Assembly (NCBI GenBank): GCA_013396525.1
Contig: VWYX01000744.1
Coordinates: 62,001-126,000 of the forward strand
Length of the DNA stretch: 64,000 nucleotides
Reading direction: 5' to 3'
From: Chaetorhynchus papuensis
Taxonomy: Eukaryota; Chordata; Aves; Passeriformes; Rhipiduridae
Shown piece by piece: positions 48,916 to 61,676 of this stretch (its first letter is position 1; each line of letters opens with the position of its first letter). The notes under the pieces are model-generated. The model saw only the letters and a program-made list of their open reading frames with translations, did no database searches and was not told where the DNA came from. The translations under genes and the position numbers were made by a program.

Positions 48916-51900
48916 CGGGGAGATTATGCTTCCTGCTACAGGCAAGGGTCCTTTTCAGAGGCTTTTCTTTTTTTTCAAAATGTTAACTGAAAACTGAAAA
49001 ATCTAATAAAAACATAAAGGTGACAAGAAATAAAAGTCTTGTTACAGAAGTCAAATTTACTCATAAAAACTCTGCCATAGCTTTTTAATATGCTCACTTA
49101 TTTTGAGAGGATAAAACTGAAGGTGCTCTGTGGCCTGATGACCTTGTCTTTTAATCTTACAAACATCGTGGTCTGCTAAAGCTCTGTATCAAAATGCTTA
49201 ATTTTAGCCTGCAAAAAAAGATGCATGCATATACTAGAACAGATATGTGCATTAAATGGGTTCCAATGACATGAACAAATCTGTGGTTGTTTCCTTACAA
49301 AAACCCTACTGCTGAAAACCTTGCCATCTGAGATTTACGCCATTTGCCATTCTTGTTGCTATTTGTGCTCTTTAAGTTTGCAAGATAAAAGAGTACAACA
49401 TATGCCTGGAGCTCCAGGGAGTACTGGAGACCTCACTAAAATCTCCACCTCTTCCCATTCTCAGTGTCACACACACAGACATCCCCACCTTTCCTTCCAG
49501 GGAGCCAGTTTCAGAATACAAATGCAGCTACAATAAAAACTGCAAAAACTCTGCAGTATTAGAAATCTCGTGCCCATAAATCCAGAAGTAGGACTTCACT
49601 AGAATTCTCTCTCTCACAATATCTTCTAATTGAACTCCATATAAAAACCACTATAGACACAGAAACCCCTTCCTAGTGCAAGACTTGATGGAATTTTGTT
49701 GTTCTAGTGTAAACATCTACAGGTATGTTTACAAAGCAGATAACTCAGAAAAACCTGACTAATCAGGAGAAGGGCTCAAGCTGAAAAAAATCTAAAATCT
49801 AGATCCATATTCTCCAATGCTTCCTTCCTCTTCACATTGTGATTCAGACCCAGGCTTGGCTTTCACAGTCCATTAAGAAGACAGACAACTTTGAAGTTCG
49901 CTGGGGACATCACCCTCAGTTCTACAGTGTTTAATGATTTAATTATCTATTTGCCTGTGAAGTCATTAAGCAACTCTGTACTAATATGGTTATTAGGAGA
50001 TACCTCCCACTACAATCATTTAAATAGCAGTTACAGTAGAGCATGGTGCTGCTTTTGGTAAGGGTCTTGTGGCTTAGTGGCAGCCTTTCACTTTTGAAAG
50101 CCTGGCAACTATATAAAGGCAGTTTGACTAATCCACCTTAATTCCTCCCGGATATTTACCCTTCTCACAAAAATCACAGCATCTGGCCAGCATAGTGTAC
50201 AACCATCTTTACAGAACCCCAACTCAGGTTTGCAAAGGCACTGCTGCCCTGAATTAACACACACAAAGAGCCTGCTCCAGAGCCCACCGAGGTCCAAGTC
50301 ACGGCTTATTGGGCTCAGAAGACATTTATGCAGTTTGGCAGCGTGGCCTGCCTAGGATCCAGCTACTGTCATTTGTTCAAACTTCATGAGCAATGGAATT
50401 CTGTAATTCAGAATTACAGAAACTTTTCAGTAAGTTTCTAGAGCAGGTCACACAAGTATCGAAAAGTTTCTAAACCGCAAGAGTTTTAGCGGAACTTAGT
50501 CTAAACTGAATGTTTTAGTAGCATGACATTAGCCTTATTGAAAAGTTGGAATGAATCACTTAGCTTGAATTGAAATTTTGTTTTGAAAGCACCTTTTTTT
50601 TCAATTAATTTGGACTTTTACGTGTATTATATTTAATACTGAGAAATAATTGTGGCAGAAAGCTGGGAATTTCCAAAAAGGACAGATTTCTGTAGCTCAG
50701 CAACTTCCACATACCTGTTTGTGTCTTCTTCAGTAGATGCAGCTGAGAGACCTGCATGACTATTTAAAGCAAGAGCAAACCCCATCTTTATGTCAGTGAC
50801 AAACACAATTAGATCTATTTATTGCTGCACATTTACTTATTCTACTAGTAAGGGGAAAAAAATCATGTGCTGGCCTAAGTCCAATGAAGTCAACTAAATT
50901 ATCAAAGCAATACAGTTTAACTAACAGGAGTGAGCAAAGCAGTGACATTTGAAAAGTATGTTCTTCTCTTACTTGCATGTTATTTACAGTAACAATACAG
51001 GAGAGTTTCATTTTAATTGCACGTTAAGAATAGAAAAGGAAAGGGAAAGCTTAGAGAGCAGTCACGAGGTGATTGGATTAAGAAACAAACCCAAGCACTA
51101 CTGAATAGCAGGGTAATTCTTCAGTCAAATGTTATTAGAACAATTAATAGAGTCCCTACACTGCAAACTAATCCAGTGATTTCAGTTTCCTCTGTTAAGA
51201 TTTTTTTAAGAAGTTGGTATGCTTGCATGTTGCATGCAAATCCAATTAAGACAAAAACTTTTACAGCTTCACAGAAATCCCACACTAGCAGCTAGAATTT
51301 ACTCATGGATCGTATTTGTCAACAGTGGCTCTCAGATATGTCCACCAGAGTTTCAACAAAGGGTCCTCCAAGAGGAGCAACAGCAAACTCTGCTCGCTGG
51401 GGCTGTGTGGTTGTGTGCCCGTGGCTCTCCCCCTCTGGCACTTGCTGCCAAGGCCCTCCTCCCCAAGGTGTTCCTAATGTGCTCAGACACCCAGGATGCA
51501 GGGAGAGGCTGTGCATTCAGCACAAGGCATGACAGAAATGCCAGCTACAGTCACAAACTTGCCCCAACCAATTCTGCTTCCGATATAAATTGTGTGTCAG
51601 ACGCAGAGTTGGCAGGAAGCAGTTTCATAGGGAAACAGCAACAGGGACAGCACAATTTTATTTCTGAAGCAAATCTCTGTTTTCTCCTGTCTTTGTCTAA
51701 AGCTCTCTCCAAAGACTAAGTATTCACACAGTATGAAAGACAAACTCCAGTTTTTCTGCCTCAAAATCTAAGGAATGTGCTGCATGCTGCAAAACTGCAA
51801 GGGAGCAGAAACTGTGCAAGGAGTCTCCGCTTCTGTGGAGACCCAGGCACAGACAATATTTGGTTGCTGAAAAGGCACCTCCTAACATGAAATGTAAAAT

Positions 51901-54900
51901 CCTCCCAAATGCCCAAACATGCATATGACATGACCCTGTCACCTACTTGGGACAGCACAAGTCTTCCCAAGCTTGCACTTGGGTACTGAATACTTAACTG
52001 AGGATTCCCTTCTAGCTGTAGATTTGGCAGCAGGGGTTCCTTTGTCCTTTCTGAGACCCCCAACACACAGCAGATACAGGGTATCTGCTCAGACAGGCTG
52101 GCTGAATTCCGATCACTCCTTCCCACTGCTGGATTTTGTGGATCAAACCCTCAGTAGCACTGGACACTGCCAGCAGCACACTGAGCAGCACAGGTATGTT
52201 CCAGAGCTGCTGCCTAGGAATCGCTGCTATGGAAACTACTGTACCTTCCAAATCTATACTCAGGACACATTTTCAAGCTTTCCCCCTCAAAGCAGAGACC
52301 AGAAGGACACTTAATTCAGAATATGAGCTGAAATTCAGAAATAATCAATCAATTTCGAAAAACATCCAAGGCACAAACTGATTTGGTTATGCCTTAATGT
52401 GACTCACAGAAGCAGCTGGCAGAAGAAAATAAATCCAGAGGTCATCCTTTTGCCCATGGATTTCAGAGGAAGAAACTGTGGTATTTACCTTCTATCTCAG
52501 TTCTGAAATTCATCTGCTAATACACTTTTGAGCACACCACCTAGGACTTCCATACTTTCCTTTTCTCATATAAAAAATGATGGATATTACCTATCAGCTG
52601 GCCCAATGATCAGGTTGAATTTATTTTTTGAGAAGAACTTGAGATCCTTTGGGATAAGGTGCTGTATACGTGAAAACTTACTACCCTATTATTGCAGTAA
52701 TTCCACGACAGCCCAGGGAGTCAAACAGCAAGGCTCTCCCACTAAACACAAAAAGAAGCTTTACAAGAAGTAAAAATTAAAATAATAAAATAAAATCTGG
52801 ACATTCAGGAGAATTAAATAAGAGACCAGCTTGTAGTTTTCAAGTGCAGTCATCTGAGTCAGCTCTCTAAGGAGTGCCAAGGGCTAAATTCATCCCTGAG
52901 CTATGCTGGCTTCTGCCAATGTAAACCAGGACACGCGGCCTCTGCCAGCAGAGCAGGGAGAGGCAGCAGCAGTGGAAAGCACCCGCTGCCTTCCTCTTTG
53001 TTGGGGGTCTAAATGCAGTGGCAGCAGCACCAAGAGAGGCCTGGCAAGGCAGGTTCACAGCTGCGGCACCCCGAGGTGTCATGGTGTGCACATGGGAACA
53101 TCTTTTACTCTGGGCTCTCTTACAGAGGTTTAGGGAGATTTTAAAGCAGTCTTTGGCAGAGCCTACTGTAATGAGGAATAATGGTGACCAAACCTCCTGC
53201 AAATCAAGGCAGGGGCTTATAATGGAAGTGTCACTGACATAAAGAAGAGTAAACCCTTGAGAGGAATGGGATTTAGTCCATCTTCAGATTTTTCTGTGCG
53301 GTTTGTATCAGTGGACAAGTTTGCCAGCCTGTGTTGCATAACACAACTTAATGTACAGTCAGATTGAGTCTGATTTAACTGGGAAACAGCTGTGTGACTC
53401 AGATGTTTTAAGGGGAAGGCAGAATACTGTGTACAGAAAACTGTCCTCATTCCCCTGTGAACAAAGAGTGGCAAAAACACAGGCACCTCCACTATGCCAG
53501 CTGCAGTGTAGCAGTCCTCACTTGGCAAGATATAAAAAAGAAGATTAACAAGTATAATAGCATTTTACTGTGCTCTTTAGAGTGAAAAATCATTTGTATG
53601 TTACCACTACTGATGGTCCAAAACCACAATGCTGAAACTAAACAGAGCATACAGATCTGAACCTTCATCCAAACCCCACCCTCAGTTCTTTGTTAGATCC
53701 AAGACTGGAAGGTACCTATTTTCTCTCTTCTGGGAGGCTGGTGTTTTGCAAGGCCCCAAATTCATATGCTTCACAGCTGAAAACCTTGAGAGAATCTCAA
53801 TTTTGATTGCCACAAACCAGACTTGCCAACCCAACTGGTAAGCCCCAAACTAAGCCTCAACCCAAAGCATGCACCACTGCCCGGTCTCTCCCAGGCTGGA
53901 GCTCTGCCAGCAGATGAGGCCAGAAGCCGCACAGGTATACCTTACATTATGAGGATGGCTCCAAGTGTAATCCAGGGGAATACACAAAGATTTGGCTTTA
54001 TGCAAAGGCTAAGTTGTGACTGAGTGTCTCATCTTGGTCCCCGTTGGAGCAGAGCCCAAAACCACCACACGCTTTGGCACTGTTTGTTGTACTTGGCAAC
54101 CCTCGCTCAAGCTAGGTGGGTGCATTGGCAGCACTTGTGAGGAACCCCTCCTCTTTAATTGGTGGGAATGTACCTGTAAGGCTGAGCTGTGTTTGGTAAG
54201 GCTAAGTGTTCCCGCAAGGGAAAACGACTCGAGACAATGCAGTTGGTGTTTAGAGTAACAAGACAGAGGATGACTGAGGCACTCTTTCATGTTACCTGGA
54301 GGGCCCTGTTAAGCTCTTACTGCTTTCTGTTGTTTCACCACGAAACTGTGTCCCTTGCTTTAGTTAAAGGGAAAGCTGATGAAATAGGGAGACAGCCCAA
54401 AAGAGTTTTTACCCAGTAATTGAGAGAAGCCTGGACCACATTTAGCTTCAGTCACTATTTTGTTCCATGTCAGAGGTTAAAAAACCACCCCAAATACAAT
54501 TTTTTCCTTGAACTGTCTAAAGCAAAGAAATGAAAAGCTACAACTGCTGCTCTTTTTAATTTATTAAAATAGTTTCTTACAAACTGGAAGATTACATGAA
54601 AATTAAACTTTGTTCTACCTACAGGCTGCCTAGTGCTTTGTTTTGGGTTTTTTATGTAACAAGAGTTGGTGACATTTCCTAAAGCTAGGCATACATTGCA
54701 TGCTTTGACTTGAGAGCTATTAATTCTACATGCAAGGCGTTTAAATGGTGTTGTGATTTGAACATTAGTAGGAGTGTTTTCTCCAAGCTCCATGCCTTTG
54801 CATTATGTGACAGAAGGCTGTGTATCACTTCCTGCAAAAAATTAAAGATGTCCAGAAGTATGTGACCTCCACTGTCTGTTCTAATGGAGCCTCAGACACC

Positions 54901-57900
54901 TCAAGACTGAAATTATTACAGAAACAGATAGCTGACAAATCATCTCTCATATTCTCTTCAGTAGAGGGCAGTGGCAGATAAAAGCCGTGCACACCTATTA
55001 ACCTGTGTAAAGTCCTGTCTCCAAGCTGGTTGGCTGCCATGAATCTAATGGCAGCAAACACACCAGGCAGACAAAGAAAATGGTGGATTCGGTGCTTTTG
55101 GTCACGTTCCTTCACTCACTCTCTCCCCATCTCCCTTCCTACCCTCATCATCCCCATTTTTTTTTCCTTTCTGCGATGAGTGTTATCATCAAGGCCAAAT
55201 GCCTTCTACAAGGTGCTCCCCCTGAGAAGCCGACAGGAAATAAAATTGCTCAGAACCTTACGGGATCAAGTTCTTAATGGCTCTAAATGAGAGTAAAATA
55301 AACACATGCACATGTGGATGCATGCACACACACACCCAGCACCTATTTGTCAGACCTTTTTACCAGACAAGGAGAACACAAGCTGGAAAAAGACTGTTGC
55401 CTAGTGGCAAAGGCACTCAGAGACGTGGGGGAGTAAGTTTTAGCACAGTCCTTGCACTTAGCAAATTAATCAATTCATTGTTATGGTTACAATTAAACAA
55501 AAGTGCCAAGAAATACAGCAAGAATGTTACATTTTGCTCCATTACCTCACAATTACACATGCAGTGTCACTTCACACACACTCATTTCTCAACCTGTGCA
55601 GCTGAGTAAGAAAAAGAAGCAAACATTCATTGTTAATAGCAAGTAGTGTTGGACATCTAAATTTACACACATGAATATATAGGAACAACTGTATATATCC
55701 CAACTTTTCCTGATCTAAAATACCTTACCATGACAATCTTAAAGCATACAAGAAAAGAAGGAAACCCCTGTTGAATAACGGAGATTACAAATTTGAGCGT
55801 AAGACCGAAAAACCAGAAGCCAGGTCAGGAACACTGGAAACAGGAATTCTGAAACGACTCTATTTGTTTTCAGAGAAAAAAAAGTGCAGTTTCACTTCTT
55901 TTATTACAGTTGAGGAACAATTCTGCCACAATGGAGTACATCTTTATGACTTATTACAATTATCTGAAAGAGAATTACTGTTGAATGTAAGAAGCATGGT
56001 GCTTGTATGGCTTTACATTCTTGTGTAAGCTGCTAAATGCCGAGTGGCAAGAAATACTGATTCATTAAAAGAAATCCCCTGCACCGTAACCGGTGGGGGG
56101 AAAAAAGGCAATGACTACTACATGCACAGATTGCCCTAAGTGCAAGTCAGTGCAGCATTTCTAAAGATCAGACAGCTTTACCTGCCTGGCTGCAGAGTGG
56201 ACAAGCCAGGCGAGTGGCACTCGGGTCTGCCTGACGAGTGCTGTCCTGTCAGGCTCTGCCTCAGCACGCCTCCACCTGCAGCCCCTCCTCGCTTCCCTCT
56301 GGCCTGCAGCCTTTGCACAGACCCATCTGCAACTGCCAGCCTTTAGAGCTGCCGAATGACACTTCCTATCAGCAGCTACTTAATGAAAGAGGCTTTCCAA
56401 GAGAAGGATCGAGTGTCAGCCAACTTTGTCCTTCTCCTTCTCTTCCATAAAACCATACAGGTCCAAATGAGAGCCTGTGTAGCTGCCCTGCCACAGGACT
56501 CTACCACAGCGCTTTAAACATGGCCCAGTTTCATCACTGGGCTGTTATCTCTTCAGCTGGAATGGATTTGCTGGGGGAAAGTGTGACAGCCTTTCGTCCC
56601 ACCCCACAGCACTGCTGAGGGCACTGCTTGTGTTTCTTTGGCTCACAGGGAAAAGTCACAGCTAAGTAGCTCTGCCAACCTATATCCAAATGATGGCTGC
56701 ATCTAGCCCTGCTCTCAGAGCTCCATCCCAATGCCTTCACCAGAGTTCATGAATCAGAAACATGTTTGGGAAAAATCCCAAGTGTATAATGACTTCTTAA
56801 AAAAAAAAAAACAAAAAAACAACAAAGTGCTTCACTGTCCAAACAGTGAAATACAGCTTTATTCTGCTCTCATTTCAAGTATTCAATACTTTGAGCTAAA
56901 TTTAGCTGCAGAACTTTATTTGCATTGAGAAACAAACCCCATATTTACTATGCTAGGTGATGCCATTCTGCTTACATATGTACTTGGACATAAGCAATAA
57001 CGTCATTCACTTATCTCCAATAGGCTTTGAAAGAAAGAAAAAAAAAAATCACAAAATGAACAAATGCACCCTTGTGCAATCTACTGAAGCATACCCTGAA
57101 ATAACATACCTATTGCAGTAGTAAAGAGATAAAAAGGCATGAAAACAACACCGAACAGGTAAAATTAAACCTTCGGGTTTTAGCAAGGTATGACCATCAG
57201 AGCACTGAAGAAGCTTCTTATTAGCAAGTTGGCAGAATTTGAAGTTATTATTTCCTGATTAAGTTGCTAGCTGGTATTCTCTGCAATCATTTCAGGGTAT
57301 CTTAGAATCCTGTGCAATTTTAAGTCCTCCATGAAAATATCTGGAAGGAAGCCTTGCAGGCTATCTAACACTGACTCAGCTACTTGGTGACCAGCTGCTT
57401 TACTGTGGTAGCAGTAAACTGCAAAGTCCTGTACTTACAGAGCACACTAAACACCAAACCTTTGTTAAGCACAGAAACAACACACTCAGCAGCTATTTAT
57501 TTGCTGCCCTGTCTCTCTGGGAAAAGCCCTGCAACTTTCTCAAAGCCTAGCAAAAGCCCTGCATGGATTTTCTTCTACATGACACATGGGAACCTACTGC
57601 TTTCTCAGGAAGAGCCATAACTTGTAATCTTTGCCCAGATTTCTACGTCCAGACATGGGGCTGGGGCTTGGCAGTGGTCAGTATGCAAAATGCTCCCCAC
57701 ACACCTAACCTCAGAGGGAAAATTCATAGGGAATCCACCCCATGTAGCCAGCAGAGGCGAAGTGCAGCTGTCTGCAGCCATCCGAACGTCTCAGCCTTGG
57801 TCATCTTGATCTTTTTAATGACCCTGCATATCAGCGGAACACAGGCATCTGTTCAAAAGAACCTCGCAGCTCCTGACAGAGCAGAGCACACATCAAAGCC

Positions 57901-58765
57901 GACTGGGTCAGATTCTGCCCTCACTAGATACATTAATTGTGAATAACTCAAATGAAATCAACAGAATTACCCGTCATTAACACTACAGTAACCAAGAACT
58001 AAATTTGCAGAGCTGTCTTTGCACTGTAACTTACACAGATGTGCTAGTTTTTGTACTTCAAAATAGCTATATGCTTTTTAGCCTAAGTATTTTTCATTTT
58101 CCTCTGGCAAAATAAAGGGTATTTTCTAAAGAAGGCAAGAGACTGACTATATTTCTATAAGAACTTTTTCTCGCTGGCAATGCTGAAATGGCAGCAAATG
58201 CAACAGCTCTGTAACACATCTCAGGGTACAAAGAGTTAATCTCCTTTCTTACAGATCATCTGTATCAGTCCAGATGCTTGGTTGGAAGGAAATATAACCC
58301 AAGTGCCTGGTCTAGTGCAGCAGACTAAAGAATAAAAATATTTTTATGTACAGTGCTTATAAAATATTCTATTTGCTGTGTAGTACCAGTTATGTTTAGA
58401 ACCTTCCTTCAAAGATTTTCTTTTCATATTGAGAAAAATAGATCCATACACTCCTTGTTAAAAAACACCTCTGCCTAAATGTCTGACCTCCACTGTGAAA
58501 ACTGATCCTTGGCTGTTGGTCTGCATCTTTATTGTGCCTTCAAACTTAAATGTTAAAATAAAACCAAGACAATAGAAATCACAGTAAAGTGCCACTTAAA
58601 GTCAATGTAAAGTTTATAATCCTTTGCAGTCCATTCTTCTATTATGCTGATGACAAGTTAATTTGGCTGATAAAAGGGAAACAAAAAGCAAGGAAGTAAT
58701 CCTGTTTTACAGAATATTATTTAAACAATAATAACTTCCTTTGCATAACACTTATTTCATTCCAT

Positions 58766-58790
58766 CATTACTACTATTATTACTACTATC
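58766..58790. repeat. (ATT/ACT)n trinucleotide repeat
   Basis: Short run of ATT and ACT triplets. Confidence 0.7.
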
Positions 58791-60650
58791 TTAAGCTATG
58801 ACAGATTGTGAAGGGTCAGAGATAATTTTTATCAATCAGCCTCCCTTTGTCTTTGGCAGGTTTAATCATGTCACTTGGAATGTAGCATGAGGGGCCTGAT
58901 GAAATTGGAAAAGCATGTGAAGATAAAAATCACTCTCAGATGAATTCAGACACTTCCTGCCACTCTGCAGATGCCACAGTGCTGCAAGCCACCCTCCCAG
59001 GAGAGATGATTCACCTGGAAGGAGGGCCAGGCTCTGCCAGATGTGTAGGAGGCTGCCTGAGACCCACATGCTAACACTGTCTCAATTGTATGAAGCATAT
59101 GCTTTCAGTCAAGGGTGAAAAATGCAGGCACCAGCACATGCCAAAAGTCTTTCAAGCATGGCCCACCAGTCAGCCTGAAGCTTAATGCACTGATCCATCG
59201 AGTCAGCAGATGTGTGTCACCACAGTACAAGTTGAAGCTGGTTAAAGCTATAAAGAGTGAAGTGACCTAATCCAGACATTCAAATCTCACAAAGAAAACC
59301 ATATTGTTGTCACTTTGGGGGCCTTAATGTGGGACTTTAAGCACAAACACTGAAAGCCTTCTTGGAGTAAAAAGGTATGTTGCTGCGAAAACATAAATCC
59401 CAACCCTAAGCTACACTTGTACTGATTTCAAGTTGATCTGATAAAAGCATAGCACAGCTTTCCTTTTTAGTACTGCACATACAAAAAAGAACATCTGCAG
59501 AATTTTATTGCTGGAGCCATAAATGCTCCTTATCCGTTTGGTTTGAGGCAGAAGTCCAAAAATACCTTGATAGAAAGTTTATTTGCAGAGTACCACTACG
59601 TACTTGGTAGAGCCAGTGAGTTATACAACATATTCTTCCACTCCTGGCTAAGTGCTGTCTGTGTCAGCTCGGAGTCCAGCTGTAGAACCTGGCTCCATAA
59701 TGCCTGGGAACTCCTCCCTCCTTTCCATTTAATAATCATTTAGTGGGTACAGTATTTCCCGACACACTCAAAGTCAAAGCACACTTTACAATGAAAATAT
59801 TCACCTTGTTCACATGCAGAACGATTTGTTTAAAGAAACCAGATCTCCCTAGCACTCAAAGATCAGCCCAACACTGGACGTGTGCAAAACCCACTTCACT
59901 GTCAACACAGTTGCTTCAAACAGCTTGTTCAGAGGTGGGTGATAAGATGTAGTTCTCACTGGGCAAACACAATCAGGCAGACAAAGATTTTTCTTGAAGT
60001 CTTTTCTGTCTATCATCTGCAATCCAGTCTACAAATCTTTCTTAAGTATTCCTGTCTGTAACAGCCAGGTCTCTGGAAGAATACTGATGTTTCACAATGA
60101 CCTCATTGTGCTTTGACATAGCTTTCCCGAGCTGTGGCCTGTGGCAAACACACACCTGCTCTATTTATGCCCAAGAGGCCAAAAAAAAAAAAGAAACCAA
60201 AAACCAACCCAACTTCAAATAATATTCAAGTTCAAACAACAAGCATGGGTTCTTCTGCCTTAAGAAAAGTCCATCCTGCAATCCACTCTGCAAAACATGA
60301 TAGCTGGTCATTTAAAAGTTAACTCTTGGGAACCACCATAGATAAGAGATAAGAAAACTCATGCCAGCTTAAAGGGGAAAAACACCCACAGTGCTGAAGC
60401 TTTGTCCTGTCCCCCCTCAGTTTCTCCATTTACACGGGCTGATTATAACCACTGATTCACAGTGGGGGCTTCCTGCAGCCTAAGATCAGGACTATGCCTG
60501 AGACTGCACCAGGAATCAAACATCTGCACCACGAAAAGAAGGTCACAAAACCAAAATCTATTTAAGTACAGGATGAAAGGCAACAGACACACAGGACACA
60601 GATGGCAGTGCTAGTAACAGAAGTAAAAAACACAAAAAGTGTGAACATTA

Positions 60651-60667
60651 ACACACACACACACACA
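60651..60667. repeat. (AC)n microsatellite
   Basis: Eight and a half AC units. Ordinary simple repeat. Confidence 0.85.
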
Positions 60668-61553
60668 TTTGTGCCCCCTGTATCGATCCTCTCCAGATAA
60701 TGAAGAATGTTTAAAATTATGTGTATAAAAATGGTTTTTAATTAATTGGGTTGGGTTTTGGGGTTCTTTCTTTTTCAGTTTGCTCCTGATTTTTTCATTG
60801 CCACGCTTACCTGGAAGTTATACTGGGCTAAAAAAGACCTCTGACAACTACCCTTACACCAAATACCTTCTGCATGTCAGCTATGCAATACTTTGCATCA
60901 TCCATAGTCTTCATTAGCAAATTTGCCCTTTCACCTCAATAGCACCCATCTGACATTTCCACAGCTTCAGAGGCTTTTCTTCCTTCACCAAAGCATGTTT
61001 TGGAGTGGTTTCAGGGCAAACTCTTTGATTCTGGTGCGGGAGCATTAGTGAGGAAAAAATTAAAACAGGAGAGAACAGTTGAATGTTCCAAGAGAAAATG
61101 AGTAAGACAATAGTAGAGCTCCAGAATTATGGTTTTTCACAACTCCTTTTCTCACATCTTTTGTGAAAAAATTGCTGAGTGCTACTTTCCCTACTCAAAA
61201 GGCTTTTATTCTTCAGAGGAATAAATGATGTGCTGTGACTCCTACGGAAGAGTAACTAGAGACTAATAGAGGAATGAAAGTGAAGGGTGCTCAAGACATC
61301 CCTGGTGGTGCTTGAAGGTTTTGTCTTTGGCTGTCAGGATAAGACTGGATTCCACAGGAGCCAAAATAACAGCATCAATACTTGTGCAACCTAACAAAAG
61401 TGTAAACAGAGACAGGAAGGAAAAGACAGCAGTGAAACAACAGAACACAAAGAAATAGTAGGTATCAAGTTGAGTTTTCCTATAGTCTAAGACAAACTAT
61501 ACCTTTGCACAACCTAAATACCACTGAAAGCTCACATGATAGCATTTGTTTTC

Positions 61554-61676
61554 ATGGTTTATATAAAACCATACATGCTGCCTCATATAAACCATATGAA
61601 ACCATATTAAAACCCCATATAAAACCATGTTAAAAACCCCCACATAAACCCATATAAAGCCATGTAAAACCATACA
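61554..61676. repeat. Degenerate tandem repeat, unit about CATATAAAAC
   Basis: About 120 bp in which ATATAAA and AACCAT-like words recur every 10-20 bp: ATAAAACCAT, ATAAACCAT, GAAACCAT, AAAACCATG, ATAAAGCCATG, AAAACCAT. The left end, ATGGTTTATATAAAACCAT, can fold back. It looks like an old minisatellite. Confidence 0.6.

Larger units (their letters stand above)
43134..61553. other. Non-coding DNA, no gene seen
   Basis: Long AT-rich stretch with hairpins and simple repeats listed separately. GC-richer patches at about 44800-44950, 51360-51520, 52900-53060 and 56200-56350 hold overlapping frames on both strands (up to 166 residues) that show no domain. Poly(A) runs occur at about 46690 and 56800. 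No exon recognised. Confidence 0.6.

Noticed and set aside
51219..51719. 166-residue plus-strand ORF
   Set aside because: No homology recognised. Frames on both strands are open over the same GC-rich patch, which points to composition rather than coding.
60405..60440. CTCAGTTTCTCCATTTACA resembling the MIR 3' part
   Set aside because: Only about 20 bases match, with no core sequence upstream. Too little to call.
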